Notes under the pieces: model-generated | Database searches by the model: none | Told to the model about the DNA's origin: nothing | What the model saw: the letters and a program-made list of their open reading frames with translations, nothing else | Shown here: in pieces, positions 17,616-28,289 of the stretch | Position numbering within the stretch: the first letter of the stretch is position 1 | Layout of the letters: each line of letters begins with the position of its first letter | Assembly: GCF_964026575.1 (NCBI RefSeq) | Contig: NZ_OZ032161.1 | Location: 806,001-870,000, forward strand | Source: Candidatus Tisiphia endosymbiont of Melanophora roralis | Lineage (GTDB): Bacteria; Pseudomonadota; Alphaproteobacteria; Rickettsiales; Rickettsiaceae | DNA: 64,000 nt | Reading direction: 5' to 3' | Translations under genes and position numbers: made by a program

Positions 17616-19592
17616 ATGTTACAAAAATCTAAACTTATAGGTAGTGAATTAATAAAATCTCATCTAGAGAATGCTCCTAATCTTCCTGGGGTTTATAAAA
17701 TGCTTGGTGCTGATCAGCAAGTTATCTATGTGGGGAAAGCTAAGAATCTAAAAAAACGCCTTACTAACTATATTAAAACTGATCTTGACAATAAAACAAT
17801 ACGCATGGTATCTCTAACACATCATTTAGAATATAATGTTACTAACTCCGAAATTGAAGCTTTATTACTTGAAGCACAATTAATCAAAAAGTTTCAGCCA
17901 AAATTTAACATATTACTTAAAGATGACAAATCTTTTCCCTATGTCAAATTACGTTTGGATACTGATTACCCACAATTAATTAAATATAGAGGAAAAAATT
18001 TATCTAGTGGTGAATTCTTTGGTCCATTTGTTTCTTCAGAGCAAGTAGATACTACCCTAAAAGAATTACAAAAAATTTTTAAACTACGTTCTTGTAGTGA
18101 TAATTATTTTAAAAACCGCAAGCGTCCTTGTTTACAATACCAAATTGGTAGATGCTCTGCCCCATGCGTTGGCAAAATTAGTAAAGCAGATTATAGTGAA
18201 CTGGTTAGCCAAGTAAGAGATTTCTTAACTGGCAAAACTAAGGAACTACAAAAAACTCTGTCTGACAAAATGGAACAATTAAGTCTACAATTACGTTTTG
18301 AAGCTGCTGCCGAAATACGAGACCGGATAAAGGCACTGAGTTATATCCAACTAAAATCAACCTTATCTAGTAGTTCTATAAAAAATGCTGACATTATAGC
18401 CATTGTTGAAAAGAATAATTGTTATTGTATTCAACTGTTTGTATACAGGTTTGGTCAATCTTATGGAAATATAGCATATTTTCCGTTTCAAACGGATGAA
18501 AGCAATAAAGCTGAAATTCTAACACAATTTATCAATCAGTTTTATCAAACTAATCCAGTTCCAGATGAGATAATTATAAATCATCCAATCATTGATCTAG
18601 AATTAGTAACTAAAGCTATTAAACAACTTAGTGGTAATAATAAATTGTCTATAATACACCCTATCCGTGGTAATAAAGTAAAATTATTAGAAAATGCTGA
18701 ATTGAATGGCCAGCTAGCACTTGATCAGCATTTAAAACAATTTGCTAAAAATCAAATGATCTTCCAACAAATACAACAATTATTCAACCTACCACTACTA
18801 CCAGATAGAATCGAAGTTTACGATAATAGTCACATTATGGGAACATTTGCTGTAGGTAGTATGATCGTTGCGACTAAATCCGGATTCGATAAAAAAGAAT
18901 ATAGGATATTTAATATACCTGTTGCCAAGGGAGATGCCAAAGGAGGTGATGATTACGAAATGCTAAGAACAGTCCTAACAAGAAGATTTACAAGATTAAA
19001 AAAAGAACATCCAAAAAGTATATACTCAAATGATTTGGAGAATGGGGACAATAAACAAGGGGTGAGCGAACTAGGCGTACATGAAGTACGTGAGTACGCG
19101 AATACCCCGCAAGTATTTGCAAAAACCAATTCTTCAAAGCAGAAGAGTATAGTTAGTTTAATGATTATTGATGGAGGTAAAGGACATCTATCAGTAGTAC
19201 AAAAAATAATGGCAGAATTCGGTCTTGCAATTCCATTTGTTTGTATGTCAAAAGGACCTGACAGGAATGCTGGATGCGAACAATTTCATATGCTTGGTAA
19301 AGAAGCTTTTACCATCAACAAAAACCTGCCAGTCATGAAATATTTACAGATTCTGCGTGATGAAGCACATAATTTTGCTATAAAAAATCATAGGCTACGT
19401 CGTTCTAAAGCTATTAAAGTCTCTAGTTTAGATGACATAAATTCAGTTGGTCTTATCCGGAAAAAAGCCTTGTTACATTATTTTGGCTCATATAAAACAA
19501 TATGCGATGCTACTATTGAGGAATTATCTAAGGTAAAAGGTATAAGCAAAACTCTTGCAAAGCATATTTTTACATCATTACATAACAAATAA
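17616..19592 (+). CDS. uvrC: Excinuclease ABC subunit C, carrying an in-frame palindromic element
   Basis: Makes the dual incisions of nucleotide excision repair. Domains: GIY-YIG nuclease (LPGVYKML, VIYVGKAKNLKKRL, ~25-105), four-Cys region (CLQYQIGRCSAPC), UVR helical domain (~205-240), RNase H-like nuclease (VYDNSHIMGT; later MIIDGGKGHL) and C-terminal HhH motifs. Residues ~469-512 are encoded by a 131-bp palindromic element (19021-19151) between the two halves of the RNase H-like domain. The frame stays open, so the insert is probably a tolerated surface loop. Length (658) exceeds the usual ~610 by about that insert. uvrA is at 58548. Confidence 0.95.
   Translation: MLQKSKLIGSELIKSHLENAPNLPGVYKMLGADQQVIYVGKAKNLKKRLTNYIKTDLDNKTIRMVSLTHHLEYNVTNSEIEALLLEAQLIKKFQPKFNILLKDDKSFPYVKLRLDTDYPQLIKYRGKNLSSGEFFGPFVSSEQVDTTLKELQKIFKLRSCSDNYFKNRKRPCLQYQIGRCSAPCVGKISKADYSELVSQVRDFLTGKTKELQKTLSDKMEQLSLQLRFEAAAEIRDRIKALSYIQLKSTLSSSSIKNADIIAIVEKNNCYCIQLFVYRFGQSYGNIAYFPFQTDESNKAEILTQFINQFYQTNPVPDEIIINHPIIDLELVTKAIKQLSGNNKLSIIHPIRGNKVKLLENAELNGQLALDQHLKQFAKNQMIFQQIQQLFNLPLLPDRIEVYDNSHIMGTFAVGSMIVATKSGFDKKEYRIFNIPVAKGDAKGGDDYEMLRTVLTRRFTRLKKEHPKSIYSNDLENGDNKQGVSELGVHEVREYANTPQVFAKTNSSKQKSIVSLMIIDGGKGHLSVVQKIMAEFGLAIPFVCMSKGPDRNAGCEQFHMLGKEAFTINKNLPVMKYLQILRDEAHNFAIKNHRLRRSKAIKVSSLDDINSVGLIRKKALLHYFGSYKTICDATIEELSKVKGISKTLAKHIFTSLHNK
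19021..19151. repeat. RPE-like element, family C, in frame inside uvrC
   Basis: A 131-bp element with ends TATACTCAAATG and GCAGAAGAGTATA. The inner core GTACATGAAGTACGTGAGTAC is itself near-palindromic. It encodes a polar stretch beginning IYSNDLENGDNKQG. Related copies are at 15689-15815, 28088-28208 and, truncated, 34826-34895. Translation in frame within a conserved gene is the hallmark of Rickettsia palindromic elements. Confidence 0.88.
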
Positions 19593-19602
19593 CCTAATTT
19601 GA

Positions 19603-21129
19603 TTATAACTCTTCTATGTAGTTTTTATAAAATTCATTAACAAAAATCATCTTTGGATCATATTTATTCTTTATTGTTTTAAATCGATGAAATTTTGGGT
19701 AAGATTGCATAAACTGCAACCTTGTTTGATAAGGTCTATAAGGAAGATAATAACTGCCGTTTAACTGTAAAGCTTTATTAGTTATCTTAATTGCCACTCT
19801 GCCTATATCTTGATCAAATTTCTCAGTTTTAGGACCGCGTAATAACATCACAAAGCATAACATATCTTCTTTTGCATAATTTAGCAAAGTTTCAGAATCT
19901 CCCTCAATATGTCTCAAGGTAAGATTCATAAGATAAGGGCTAATATCCTTTTGAAGAGTCTGCAAGAAACTGACGAATTCATTAAAACGGTTTATAGGAA
20001 TAAAATATTCTTGTAACAGATCTATTTTTTTTGGATCTTTAGTAGTATAGACTTTTGTAGACTGGTATAATAATTGATTACGTGATGCTGTTTTAAAAAC
20101 TTTGTTAACCGCTTTACTTGTCTCAATATACCAACGAATCTTCTTAAAAAATTGGTTATTATAAGTGGAGGCAAATAATAAGCTAACAAATTCATCACTT
20201 CCGTTTAAAACGGAGAGAGAAGAATTAGCAATTGGTAAATCATAATCTTCATATATCTTTACAATAAGCCTCTTTAAAAAGTATCTTTTACTAATAGAAA
20301 ACCTACCGAAGAACATATTGGCTTTTGAATTATCTTTAACCTCTCTCTGAAAATAGCTAGGAAATTCACCTATATTAAAAACTTCTTGTTTCAACCGATA
20401 TAATCTATTTGGAACTATTTTAAGATCAACATCTATGATAACTCCAAACATTCCATAACCACCTATTGCAGCTTTAAATAAATCATAATTCTCGTTTCGA
20501 TTACAGTAAATTACCTTCCCTTCAGAAGTTAAAATATGAAAACCATGAATGGTAGAAACCATTGGCGGTTTATTAGCTTGCCAACCATGAACATTAGTTG
20601 AGACTGTACCCCCTACGCTAAAATCATAATCTGATTGCATAACAGCAATAGATAAACCTAGAGGATTTAGGAATTCAATCACTTGTTGCCATGTTGCTCC
20701 AGCTTGTATCCTCACTAAGTTCTTTCCTAAAAGTTCTATATTATTAAGATTAGATAAGTCTAGAACTATACCACCCCGGCTATAGCTGTGTCCTCCTTGG
20801 CTATGCTGCGTTCCTTTCACAGTAATATGAATCTTTTTATCCTGTGCTTTGTTAATTATTTTTTTTATATACTCAATACTATCCTCTCTAGGAATAACTT
20901 CGTACCCAAAGATTTCAGTATCATGTAAGCTACCTGTATCACGAGTAACAGGTAAAGCTTGTACTTTATAGTCAATTGATGAGAAGTTGGTGACGTCGTC
21001 TTCGATCGCTCGCCTATTATATATAGGCGTCGCTCCATCGCTCCTGCTACCCAATCCTCCTGAATTGACTATAACTACAAAAAAACATGTTAAAACTAAG
21101 ATGATTGGTAAGATGATTCGAATAATCAT
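19603..21129 (-). CDS. Membrane-anchored FAD-binding oxidoreductase
   Basis: A 508-residue FAD_binding_4 (VAO/PCMH-fold) protein. An N-terminal membrane anchor or uncleaved signal spans ~3-20. The flavin domain (~75-250) has VKGTQHSQGGHSYSRGGIV and VGGTVSTNVHGWQ. A C-terminal substrate/cap domain follows, ending near FVNEFYKNYIEEL. The substrate is unknown; relatives include sugar-lactone and alditol oxidases. Residues ~19-54 come from a 107-bp palindromic element (20967-21073), so the stretch between anchor and catalytic domain is repeat-derived. It ends 10 bp from the uvrC stop (convergent). Confidence 0.82.
   Translation of the reverse strand: MIIRIILPIILVLTCFFVVIVNSGGLGSRSDGATPIYNRRAIEDDVTNFSSIDYKVQALPVTRDTGSLHDTEIFGYEVIPREDSIEYIKKIINKAQDKKIHITVKGTQHSQGGHSYSRGGIVLDLSNLNNIELLGKNLVRIQAGATWQQVIEFLNPLGLSIAVMQSDYDFSVGGTVSTNVHGWQANKPPMVSTIHGFHILTSEGKVIYCNRNENYDLFKAAIGGYGMFGVIIDVDLKIVPNRLYRLKQEVFNIGEFPSYFQREVKDNSKANMFFGRFSISKRYFLKRLIVKIYEDYDLPIANSSLSVLNGSDEFVSLLFASTYNNQFFKKIRWYIETSKAVNKVFKTASRNQLLYQSTKVYTTKDPKKIDLLQEYFIPINRFNEFVSFLQTLQKDISPYLMNLTLRHIEGDSETLLNYAKEDMLCFVMLLRGPKTEKFDQDIGRVAIKITNKALQLNGSYYLPYRPYQTRLQFMQSYPKFHRFKTIKNKYDPKMIFVNEFYKNYIEEL
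20967..21073. repeat. RPE-like element, family E, inside the FAD oxidoreductase gene
   Basis: A 107-bp element with perfect 11-bp ends (TATAGTCAATT / AATTGACTATA) and inner self-complementary GCGATCGCTCGCC-type sequence. A second copy of identical length (107 bp) lies at 28290-28396, between genes. In the oxidoreductase it is read in frame as a polar, charged segment (SRSDGATPIYNRRAIED). Confidence 0.88.
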
Positions 21130-21182
21130 TATTGTCTCATAGCATATTTTTAGCCAGTTTTTCTTTTAACTACGTTAGACGT

Positions 21183-21222
21183 GAATTCGGGATAAGAATT
21201 GACAAATTCTTATCCCAAATTC
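21183..21222. repeat. Solo terminal hairpin of the five-hairpin element
   Basis: Arms GAATTCGGGATAAGAATT and AATTCTTATCCCAAATTC with a 4-nt centre, matching H5 of 33193-33445. None of the other hairpins is nearby. It sits just upstream of the FAD oxidoreductase start (21129). The following stretch, 21223-21420, is AT-rich with no gene or clear repeat that I can see. Confidence 0.75.
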
Positions 21223-21423
21223 GGAGAAGTTAGGTAAAATAATATAAACTTTAATCTATTTTTTACCTTTTTTTGCATTACTTAGATCTAACTTTAATTT
21301 TATAATAATATTAGCCTGACATTTCTTAGTCTGACATCTCTCTTGCATTATATCCTTTTAATTTTATGATTATTATAATCTCAATTTGGTATAAGATATT
21401 TAACTCACCTCCTTACGCATAAC

Positions 21424-21603
21424 CCCCACAACTGTTGAAAGTTTACAAATACCTATACCATAGCGTCTATTAGCGAGCGTAAGCGAAGCAATCTAGGAAA
21501 CAATCTATAGATAATATTACTGGATTGCTTAGTCGGCTTTACAGCCTCCGTAGCTCATGACGTATAAAGAAGCTGTATTTACTAACTTTTAACAGTTGTG
21601 GGA
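21424..21603. repeat. MITE-like repeat with outer ends CCCACAACTGTTGAAAG
   Basis: The outer inverted ends are CCCACAACTGTTGAAAGTT and AACTTTTAACAGTTGTGGG, enclosing a family A core (GCGTCTATTAGCGAGCG ... GGATTGCTTAGTCGGC ... CTCATGACG). The same ends appear at 7125, 14035, 37635, 3165 and 55458, so this 180-bp unit looks like the most complete form of the family A mobile unit here. No gene lies in 21130-21655. Confidence 0.78.
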
Positions 21604-21655
21604 TGACATTGTTTTGACGCTAGTACTACAACTATAGTAGTATAAAAGATAAATT

Positions 21656-22927
21656 TTATAAATTGATATCAATTTGCAACTTAATTTTGTTTTTATAATC
21701 TTTCTCAAAACATTTTGCCATAAAATATGCTAATATTGCAAATAACATAAGATATATGATTGGCAATAATTGAAAATTTAGGTATCTCATTAATATTAAA
21801 CAAACAGAACTAGCACTGCCAGACATCAACATTGACCCAATATTATGACCAAGACTTACTGCACGATAACGATCATTGACAGCAAAAGCTTTTGTCATGA
21901 TACCATGAGAAAGAGCATTGAAAGGAGCAACAAAACATGCTAACATTAAACAAGAACCCAAAGCTAAATTAACCATCTGATAGTTAACGGATATAATAAA
22001 TAATAGACTAGATACAATAGTACCAAATAAGCTAAACTTAAATACTAACATTTGACTAAGCCGATCTGCTAACAAGCCAGCAATAGGCATAGGAATGGCA
22101 AAACATATGGTTATTAAAACTGAAAATGTACTAATAATGAAACTAGTTTGCGGTAGGATCATAGGCAAATATTGTTTCATAAACATAACGGATATTTGAT
22201 AAGTCGCACCAAATCCACCAGCAAGAAAGACTGCCATCAAAATAACTCGCCACTGCTTCTTAATTAAACTAGCCAAGCTTTGCGTCTTCGCTTTACTGTC
22301 TTGATTCTTTTTAAATTCAGGTGTTTCATCAAATGTTCGGCGAAAATATAAAACGATTAAAGCTAAAGGTAAACTAAAGAAAAAAGGAATACGCCAACTC
22401 CAATCTGGAAAAATATGGGCATTAAAAAAATTGGTCGCTCCATTCCCTAGTAATAAACCTACAACCCCAGTACAACGAGTTATTGCTGAAGCTGTATATC
22501 GGTATTTCTCCCCTAAATGTTCGATAACATAAATAGCCGCTCCATCATATTCTCCACCTATAAAAAAACCTTGCATAAAGCGACACAAAGCCAAAATTAT
22601 TGCACCCCACACACCAATAGATGAGTATTCTGGTAGGAAGCCTATAACCATCGTAGGTATTCCAATACCTATGATGGTTATACTTAATGCAGTTTTACGC
22701 CCATACAAGTCTCCGATACGACCAAAAATTACTGACCCCATAGGTTTTGATAAATATGCTATCGCATAAATAGCAAAAACATTTATTAGATTAGTTAGAT
22801 AATCAGTGTTTGGAAAGAATTTTGCTGCCATAATACCAGCAGAAAAACCATACAAACCATAATCATAATATTCAACTATTGTACCTAGAAATGCTCCGAT
22901 AATTTTATTTCTTGTTTTTTTTTTCAC
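21656..22927 (-). CDS. MFS transporter, ProP-like metabolite:H+ symporter
   Basis: A 423-residue 12-TM major facilitator of the MHS group (proline/betaine type). Family motifs: GTIVEYYDYGLYGF at the N-terminus, GRIGDLYGRKTAL (MFS motif A) near 70, RFMQGFFIGGEYDGAA near 115 and RRTFDETPEF before the central loop. It probably imports a compatible solute or carboxylate; the substrate is not resolvable. ProP-like carriers are amplified in Rickettsia, which fits. The gene is preceded by the large palindrome at 22957-23102. Confidence 0.88.
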   Translation of the reverse strand: MKKKTRNKIIGAFLGTIVEYYDYGLYGFSAGIMAAKFFPNTDYLTNLINVFAIYAIAYLSKPMGSVIFGRIGDLYGRKTALSITIIGIGIPTMVIGFLPEYSSIGVWGAIILALCRFMQGFFIGGEYDGAAIYVIEHLGEKYRYTASAITRCTGVVGLLLGNGATNFFNAHIFPDWSWRIPFFFSLPLALIVLYFRRTFDETPEFKKNQDSKAKTQSLASLIKKQWRVILMAVFLAGGFGATYQISVMFMKQYLPMILPQTSFIISTFSVLITICFAIPMPIAGLLADRLSQMLVFKFSLFGTIVSSLLFIISVNYQMVNLALGSCLMLACFVAPFNALSHGIMTKAFAVNDRYRAVSLGHNIGSMLMSGSASSVCLILMRYLNFQLLPIIYLMLFAILAYFMAKCFEKDYKNKIKLQIDINL

Positions 22928-22956
22928 TATATACTGCTCATAATTTAGTACTCTAT

Positions 22957-23102
22957 TTAGGCTCTATAAAGGTTTCTATCTAATGAGTAGATTTATAGGC
23001 ATTTTCGTTCTCGAATCCTCACGTACAGTTAGTACGCTGCGGTTCTGCGAGCGAAAATGCCTATAAATCTACTCATTAGATAGAAACCTTTATAGAGCCT
23101 AA
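22957..23102. repeat. Large palindrome with 51-bp arms over the aspS stop
   Basis: 22957-23007 and 23052-23102 are perfect reverse complements (arms start TTAGGCTCTATAAAGG), separated by 44 nt that include CGAATCCTCACGTAC and GTACGCTGCGGTTC, the core also found in the 146-bp elements at 45924 and 55565. The right arm contains the aspS stop codon, so every aspS transcript would end in a 51-bp hairpin. It could act as a terminator between aspS and the MFS gene, or be an RPE with unusually perfect arms. Confidence 0.92.
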
Positions 23103-24913
23103 GAACCTTCAGTTAACAATTTATTTCTGACTGAAGGTGCTAAGTTAATATTAAGCTCTTTTAAAGCTTTTTCATCAATATAATCAGGAGCATTCATCAA
23201 TAAATCTTCCGCTTGCTGATTTAGTGGGAAAGCTATTACCTCTCTAACATTAGTTGAATCAGTTAATAACATAACCATCCTATCTATTCCAGGGGCTATC
23301 CCGCCATGTGGAGGGGCTCCAAATTTAAAAGCCCTGATCATACCACCAAATTTTTTATCGACAACTTCTGGGGAGTATCCAGCAATCTCAAAAGCTTTAT
23401 ACATTATTTCCGGTTTATGATTTCTAATTGCACCACTAGATAACTCGATACCATTACAAACAATATCATATTGATAAGCTTTAATGGCTAGTAGATCATC
23501 TACTGTTTTGGCTGATTCTAAGCTTGCCATACCACCTTGTGGCATAGAAAATGGGTTATGGCTAAAATCTATTTTTTTGGTTTGTTCATTTAATTCATAA
23601 AATGGGAAATCTGTTATCCAACAAAACTCAAAACAATCTTTTTTAAGTATATCTAATTCTTCCCCTAATTTAGTTCGTAGCTTGCCGGCAAGTTTAGATG
23701 CTTTATCAACTTTATCACTAGAGAAGAAGACAGCATCACCATTTTGTAGATTCGCTAAAGACTTTAAATTCAATAATTGCTCATCTGTTAGAAATTTAAC
23801 AATAGGTCCTTTAGCTTGCCCATCTTCTAGGAACTGGATGTAACCAAGCCCACTTGCCCCCTCGTAAGTCGCAAACTCTGCCATTTTGTCAAAGAAGCTT
23901 CTAGGTAAAGCAGAAGCTTTAGGAGCTGGCACGGCTCTAACAACAGAACCATTTTTTATATTTTCTTTAAAAATAGCAAAGTTAGAATCTCTAAATAATT
24001 CTGTAACATCTGCAATGATCAGTGGATTCCTAAGATCCGGCTTATCAGAACCATATTTTAACATTGCTTGTTCATATGGAATTTGTATAAAAGGTGTATT
24101 TGATACTTCTTTATCAGAAAATTTGCTGAATATCTCATACATTACCGGCTCAATGGTATTAAATACCTCTTCCTGCGTAACAAAAGACATCTCCACATCC
24201 AACTGATAAAACTCACCTGGTGACCTATCAGCCCTAGCATCTTCATCTCTAAAACAAGGGGCTATTTGAAAATAACGATCAAATCCTGACACCATAAGCA
24301 ATTGTTTAAATTGCTGCGGGGCTTGTGGTAGTGCATAAAATTTACCAGGATGCAATCTACTTGGCACCAAAAAGTCCCTAGCTCCTTCTGGTGAACTAGC
24401 CGTTAGAATCGGTGTTTGAAACTCCGTAAACCCTTTTTGCGTCATAAGATGCCGCACGTGAGCAATAACTTGCGATCTTAACATAATGTTATTATGTAAT
24501 TTCTCGCGTCTAAGATCTAAGAACCGATATTTCAGTCTAGTGTCTTCAGGGGCAGGTTGATCAGAATTGATTAACAATGGTAAACTTTCAGCATTAGACT
24601 CAATTATAAACTCACTTACCAATATTTCAATTTTACCAGTCATTAACGAGTCGTTTATTGTTTCATCACTCCTTGCTACCACTCTACCGACAACAGTTAT
24701 AACTGATTCATACCTTAACCGACTAGCATCATCCATTAAACTTGGATTTTGATCAGTAAACACCAACTGGCTTATACCAAAATGATCTCTAAGATCAATA
24801 AAGACTAAATTACCGTGATCCCTTCTTCTATGTACCCAGCCGGATAATTTTACCCTTTGCCCAGCATCCTTTAATCGCAATTCATTACAATTATGCGTCC
24901 TATATTTATGCAT
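23099..24913 (-). CDS. aspS: Aspartyl-tRNA synthetase
   Basis: A 604-residue class II synthetase. An N-terminal OB anticodon-binding domain (~15-105; [20 protein letters not shown]) is followed by the catalytic core with motif 2 ([20 protein letters not shown]), the bacterial insertion domain (~290-420) and motif 3 ([14 protein letters not shown]). Alphaproteobacterial AspRS is often non-discriminating (Asp and Asn), used with GatCAB; that is family knowledge, not shown here. The last codons overlap the right arm of the 51-bp palindrome. Confidence 0.97.
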   Translation of the reverse strand: MHKYRTHNCNELRLKDAGQRVKLSGWVHRRRDHGNLVFIDLRDHFGISQLVFTDQNPSLMDDASRLRYESVITVVGRVVARSDETINDSLMTGKIEILVSEFIIESNAESLPLLINSDQPAPEDTRLKYRFLDLRREKLHNNIMLRSQVIAHVRHLMTQKGFTEFQTPILTASSPEGARDFLVPSRLHPGKFYALPQAPQQFKQLLMVSGFDRYFQIAPCFRDEDARADRSPGEFYQLDVEMSFVTQEEVFNTIEPVMYEIFSKFSDKEVSNTPFIQIPYEQAMLKYGSDKPDLRNPLIIADVTELFRDSNFAIFKENIKNGSVVRAVPAPKASALPRSFFDKMAEFATYEGASGLGYIQFLEDGQAKGPIVKFLTDEQLLNLKSLANLQNGDAVFFSSDKVDKASKLAGKLRTKLGEELDILKKDCFEFCWITDFPFYELNEQTKKIDFSHNPFSMPQGGMASLESAKTVDDLLAIKAYQYDIVCNGIELSSGAIRNHKPEIMYKAFEIAGYSPEVVDKKFGGMIRAFKFGAPPHGGIAPGIDRMVMLLTDSTNVREVIAFPLNQQAEDLLMNAPDYIDEKALKELNINLAPSVRNKLLTEGS

Positions 24914-25044
24914 TCTATATCTCTTAAAATGAAAAGATTATATAAAAATATCTCTATTAAGCAAGCAATTATCTTTTACCTAAAGGACAGCATATCATAA
25001 AAATTAACTACACTAATACCATTTATGAAATAATTTTATAAAGA

Positions 25045-27018
25045 TTAAAAAGAAACTTTGTGTTTTGTACCTAAATAATTAAGTTGTTTAGTTGAAGAAG
25101 TTCTAACACAAACATTATCTGGTATTTCTCCAAGAAACCTAGAAGGAGAGGATCTTATTATTTCATAAAACATAAAACGACTTTCTGCATAAGTAATATA
25201 TAGGTCTTTCTTAGCTCTAGTAATACCCACATAGGCGATTCTCCTCTCTTCTTCTAGACCTTTCTCACCCTCTTTTAGTGATCGCTGATGTGGAAACACC
25301 CCCTCTTCCCAACCTGGTAGAAAAACTAGATCAAATTCAAGACCTTTAGCAGCATGGAGCGTCATAATGCTAACAGAACCACCAAAATTTGATTCTAATT
25401 CCTCATTTTCCATTACCAAACTAGAATGTTCTATAAAATCTTGAATATTATCAAATTCTGCGATTGCTCTAAGCATTTCGTTAATATTTTCAATTCTGCC
25501 AGTTGCTTCATCTGTTTTTTCTTCTTGTAGCATCTCAAGATAACCTGATTCTTCTAGTAAAGATTTAGTGACATTAACAGCCGGGTCATTTTTATATCGA
25601 AAACTCCAATTATCGATATTACTAATAAATTTGTTTAGACTATCTTTGACTTTATTTTTAAAAGTTTCTGCTTGTAACATCTGACGAATGGCAGCAATAA
25701 TAGGTATATTATGTTCAACCGCATAATCTTTTATTTGTTTTAATGTGGTATTACCAATAGCTCTCCTTGGAACATTTATTATGCGTTCAAGAGCAAGATT
25801 GTCACTATGATTTAAAGTGATACGTATATAGGCAAGTAAGTCACGTATCTCCATTCGTTCATAAAACTTAAGACCACCAATAATTTTGTATGGTAATGCA
25901 TTACTAATAAACACTTCTTCAAATGCTCTAGTTTGGAAACCTGCTCTAACTAATATCGCAACTAATCCTGCATTATACTTTCCCTCTGTAACTAACTTGC
26001 TAATTTCAGATACAACGAATCTTGCTTCTTCTTTATCATTCCAACAAGATATAATTTTAATTTTTTCTCCATCATTTTTATCAGTCCATAATGTTTTACC
26101 GTGACGATTCTTATTATGGTCAATTACACTTGATGCAGCTAATAAGATTTTTGAGCTAGATCTATAATTTTGTTCTAATTTTATTATTGTAGCATTTGGA
26201 AAATCCTTTTCAAAACGTAATATATTACCAACTTCTGCACCCCGCCAACTATATATAGATTGATCATCATCACCAACACAGCAGATATTTTTTGAGCTAC
26301 TTGCCAACATCCTCGCCCAAAGATACTGAACAGCGTTAGTATCTTGATACTCATCAATCAGAATATATTTATATTGTTCCTGATAATACTTTAATATTAT
26401 AGGGTTTTTTATAAACAATTCATTATTGTAAAGTAGTAAATCCCCAAAATCTACTACATTAGATGCTAGTAAATTTTGCTGATATTCGTCATAGACAAAT
26501 TGAGCCACTTTATGAATTGGTAGCTTAATATCAGATTCAGAAAGTTTATACGGCAATAACCCCTGATCTTTCCAACACGAAATAATAATATGTAAAAGTT
26601 TGGGAACATATTTTTTGGTATCTATATTTTTCTGCTTAACTATATCTTTAACCAATTTAAGCTGATCATCAGGGCTAATAATAGTAAACCTACTATTCAA
26701 GCTAAAATTCAAATGTTCTGCTTGCTGACGCAAAATTCTTGCTGCTATAGAATGAAATGTACCTATATTTAGCCCATAACAATCAATCATTTTGTTGATT
26801 CGATCTTGCATTTCTCTAGCAGCTTTATTAGTAAAAGTAACTGCTAGAATATTTTGAGGTAGAGTTAACCCTTGCTGGATTATGTTGGCTATTCTAGTCG
26901 TTAACACTTTAGTTTTACCAGTCCCTGCTCCAGCAAGCACAAGAATAGGACCATGTACATGGGACGCTGCTAGCAGTTGTTGAGGATTTAATGAGTTTAG
27001 GAAACTTTGTTGTGTCAT
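25045..27018 (-). CDS. uvrD: UvrD/PcrA-type 3'-5' DNA helicase
   Basis: A 657-residue SF1A helicase. Motifs in order: Q-motif [20 protein letters not shown], Ia [85 protein letters not shown]. It displaces UvrC and the excised oligonucleotide in repair and clears recombination intermediates. The C-terminus is shorter than in E. coli UvrD, as in rickettsial forms. pcrA is an equally good name. Confidence 0.94.
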   Translation of the reverse strand: MTQQSFLNSLNPQQLLAASHVHGPILVLAGAGTGKTKVLTTRIANIIQQGLTLPQNILAVTFTNKAAREMQDRINKMIDCYGLNIGTFHSIAARILRQQAEHLNFSLNSRFTIISPDDQLKLVKDIVKQKNIDTKKYVPKLLHIIISCWKDQGLLPYKLSESDIKLPIHKVAQFVYDEYQQNLLASNVVDFGDLLLYNNELFIKNPIILKYYQEQYKYILIDEYQDTNAVQYLWARMLASSSKNICCVGDDDQSIYSWRGAEVGNILRFEKDFPNATIIKLEQNYRSSSKILLAASSVIDHNKNRHGKTLWTDKNDGEKIKIISCWNDKEEARFVVSEISKLVTEGKYNAGLVAILVRAGFQTRAFEEVFISNALPYKIIGGLKFYERMEIRDLLAYIRITLNHSDNLALERIINVPRRAIGNTTLKQIKDYAVEHNIPIIAAIRQMLQAETFKNKVKDSLNKFISNIDNWSFRYKNDPAVNVTKSLLEESGYLEMLQEEKTDEATGRIENINEMLRAIAEFDNIQDFIEHSSLVMENEELESNFGGSVSIMTLHAAKGLEFDLVFLPGWEEGVFPHQRSLKEGEKGLEEERRIAYVGITRAKKDLYITYAESRFMFYEIIRSSPSRFLGEIPDNVCVRTSSTKQLNYLGTKHKVSF

Positions 27019-27143
27019 GATCTAGTACTACAATTGTAGATTAGTGGAGTTATAGTCAGATAGTTTGATATTTTATTTATAATGATGCCGGAAACATCAA
27101 AAACTTATCATGCCAATTCTCAATTTTTTAAAATTTCCATAAG

Positions 27144-28055
27144 CTAAACTTGAGGTTCATTAGCTACAAGAGTTAATTTTTGGATTTCCTCTATACTCAA
27201 ACCAGTAGACTCAGCAATGACGTCAATTGATAATCCAGCTTGAAGTAAGTTTTTAGCTATAACAATTTTTTCTCTAGCTGCACCTCTAGCTTCTCCTCTA
27301 GCTGCACCTCTAGCTTCAGCAGCTTGCAATTCATCTCTATCGTTATAAAGTTTTTTTTGGTAATAGGAGTAGTTTGCCCTCTCTTCTTTGGTCATTTTGA
27401 GAATGTTAAGCTTATCCGCTACTTGGCTCATATAAGGCGAATGATAGTTTGGTGGTACTTTATCATATTTCATGACATGTAGCCAGTCATCAATCTCTTT
27501 CTCTAAACGATCATTAAACAAAGGCACTGATATATAAAAATACTCTGGTAGGATGTCAGTAGCATCAAAAACCTCAAAAGTCTCCATATTCTTAATATGC
27601 ACATTTAATCTTTCATTAGTTTCTATCTCATGAATAATAGTTTTACCATGGTAAATAACTCCATTACCATTTCCTATAGGAAAATAGAGTAGGGATATAT
27701 GAAATATCTTTATTATTTGGGTATAATCTTCTCTTTGAGCAAGGTTATCAACGATGAGTCTTGAGGTGTTAAAGCAGGCCTTATGAATAAAAGAATCTTT
27801 AACATTACGCTCGATTTCAATAATGTATTTATGATGATCTTCGTCTTCTACAATTACATCAGCTAGACTTCTTTTGCTTTTATTATCTTCTTTGTTACTC
27901 TCGGCCTCAAGTAAGGCTACTATTTTAACGTCCTTATAACCCTTGGTCTTAAGAAGAGCTGAGATAAAACCTTCTACTATAGCATAATCGCCTTTATCTT
28001 TCAGAAGGTACTTAATAGCATAGTCAAAGGAAATTAACGGTTTATCGTTACTCAT
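27144..28055 (-). CDS. Rpn-type PD-(D/E)XK nuclease with a repetitive linker
   Basis: A 303-residue protein of the recombination-promoting nuclease/putative transposase family. The core is SLADVIVEDEDHHKYIIEIE, giving D...E-x-E (about residues 63-82); the C-terminal helix IAKNLLQAGLSIDVIAESTG is characteristic. Between them a short codon-level repeat encodes alternating GEARGAARGEARGAA (27279-27325), which looks like replication slippage. Divergent from the 4926 gene, so not a recent duplicate. A remnant of a third Rpn C-terminus is at 55991. Confidence 0.78.
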   Translation of the reverse strand: MSNDKPLISFDYAIKYLLKDKGDYAIVEGFISALLKTKGYKDVKIVALLEAESNKEDNKSKRSLADVIVEDEDHHKYIIEIERNVKDSFIHKACFNTSRLIVDNLAQREDYTQIIKIFHISLLYFPIGNGNGVIYHGKTIIHEIETNERLNVHIKNMETFEVFDATDILPEYFYISVPLFNDRLEKEIDDWLHVMKYDKVPPNYHSPYMSQVADKLNILKMTKEERANYSYYQKKLYNDRDELQAAEARGAARGEARGAAREKIVIAKNLLQAGLSIDVIAESTGLSIEEIQKLTLVANEPQV

Positions 28056-28087
28056 AATAATTATTTATGTTATTAGTAGTACTCAGT

Positions 28088-28208
28088 TATACTAAAATGA
28101 TCCTACGAATTGGATTTGAAAATGAATAGTGAAAAGGCGTAGCGTACATATAGTATAGTTGCGAATCCATGATATTTTCAAAAAACTTCGTAGGAGCAGA
28201 AGAGTATA
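28088..28208. repeat. RPE-like element, family C, intergenic copy
   Basis: A 121-bp element, TATACTAAAATGATCC ... GCAGAAGAGTATA. It shares ends and much of the inner sequence with the relE and uvrC copies. The 28056-28411 gap contains this element and the family E element at 28290, with no gene. Confidence 0.82.
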
Positions 28209-28289
28209 TTAATATTAAAGATAATATAGCATAAAATCAATAGTACTACTAGCTTCATTATTAAATTAACCAGTGTGATTGAAGTTAAG

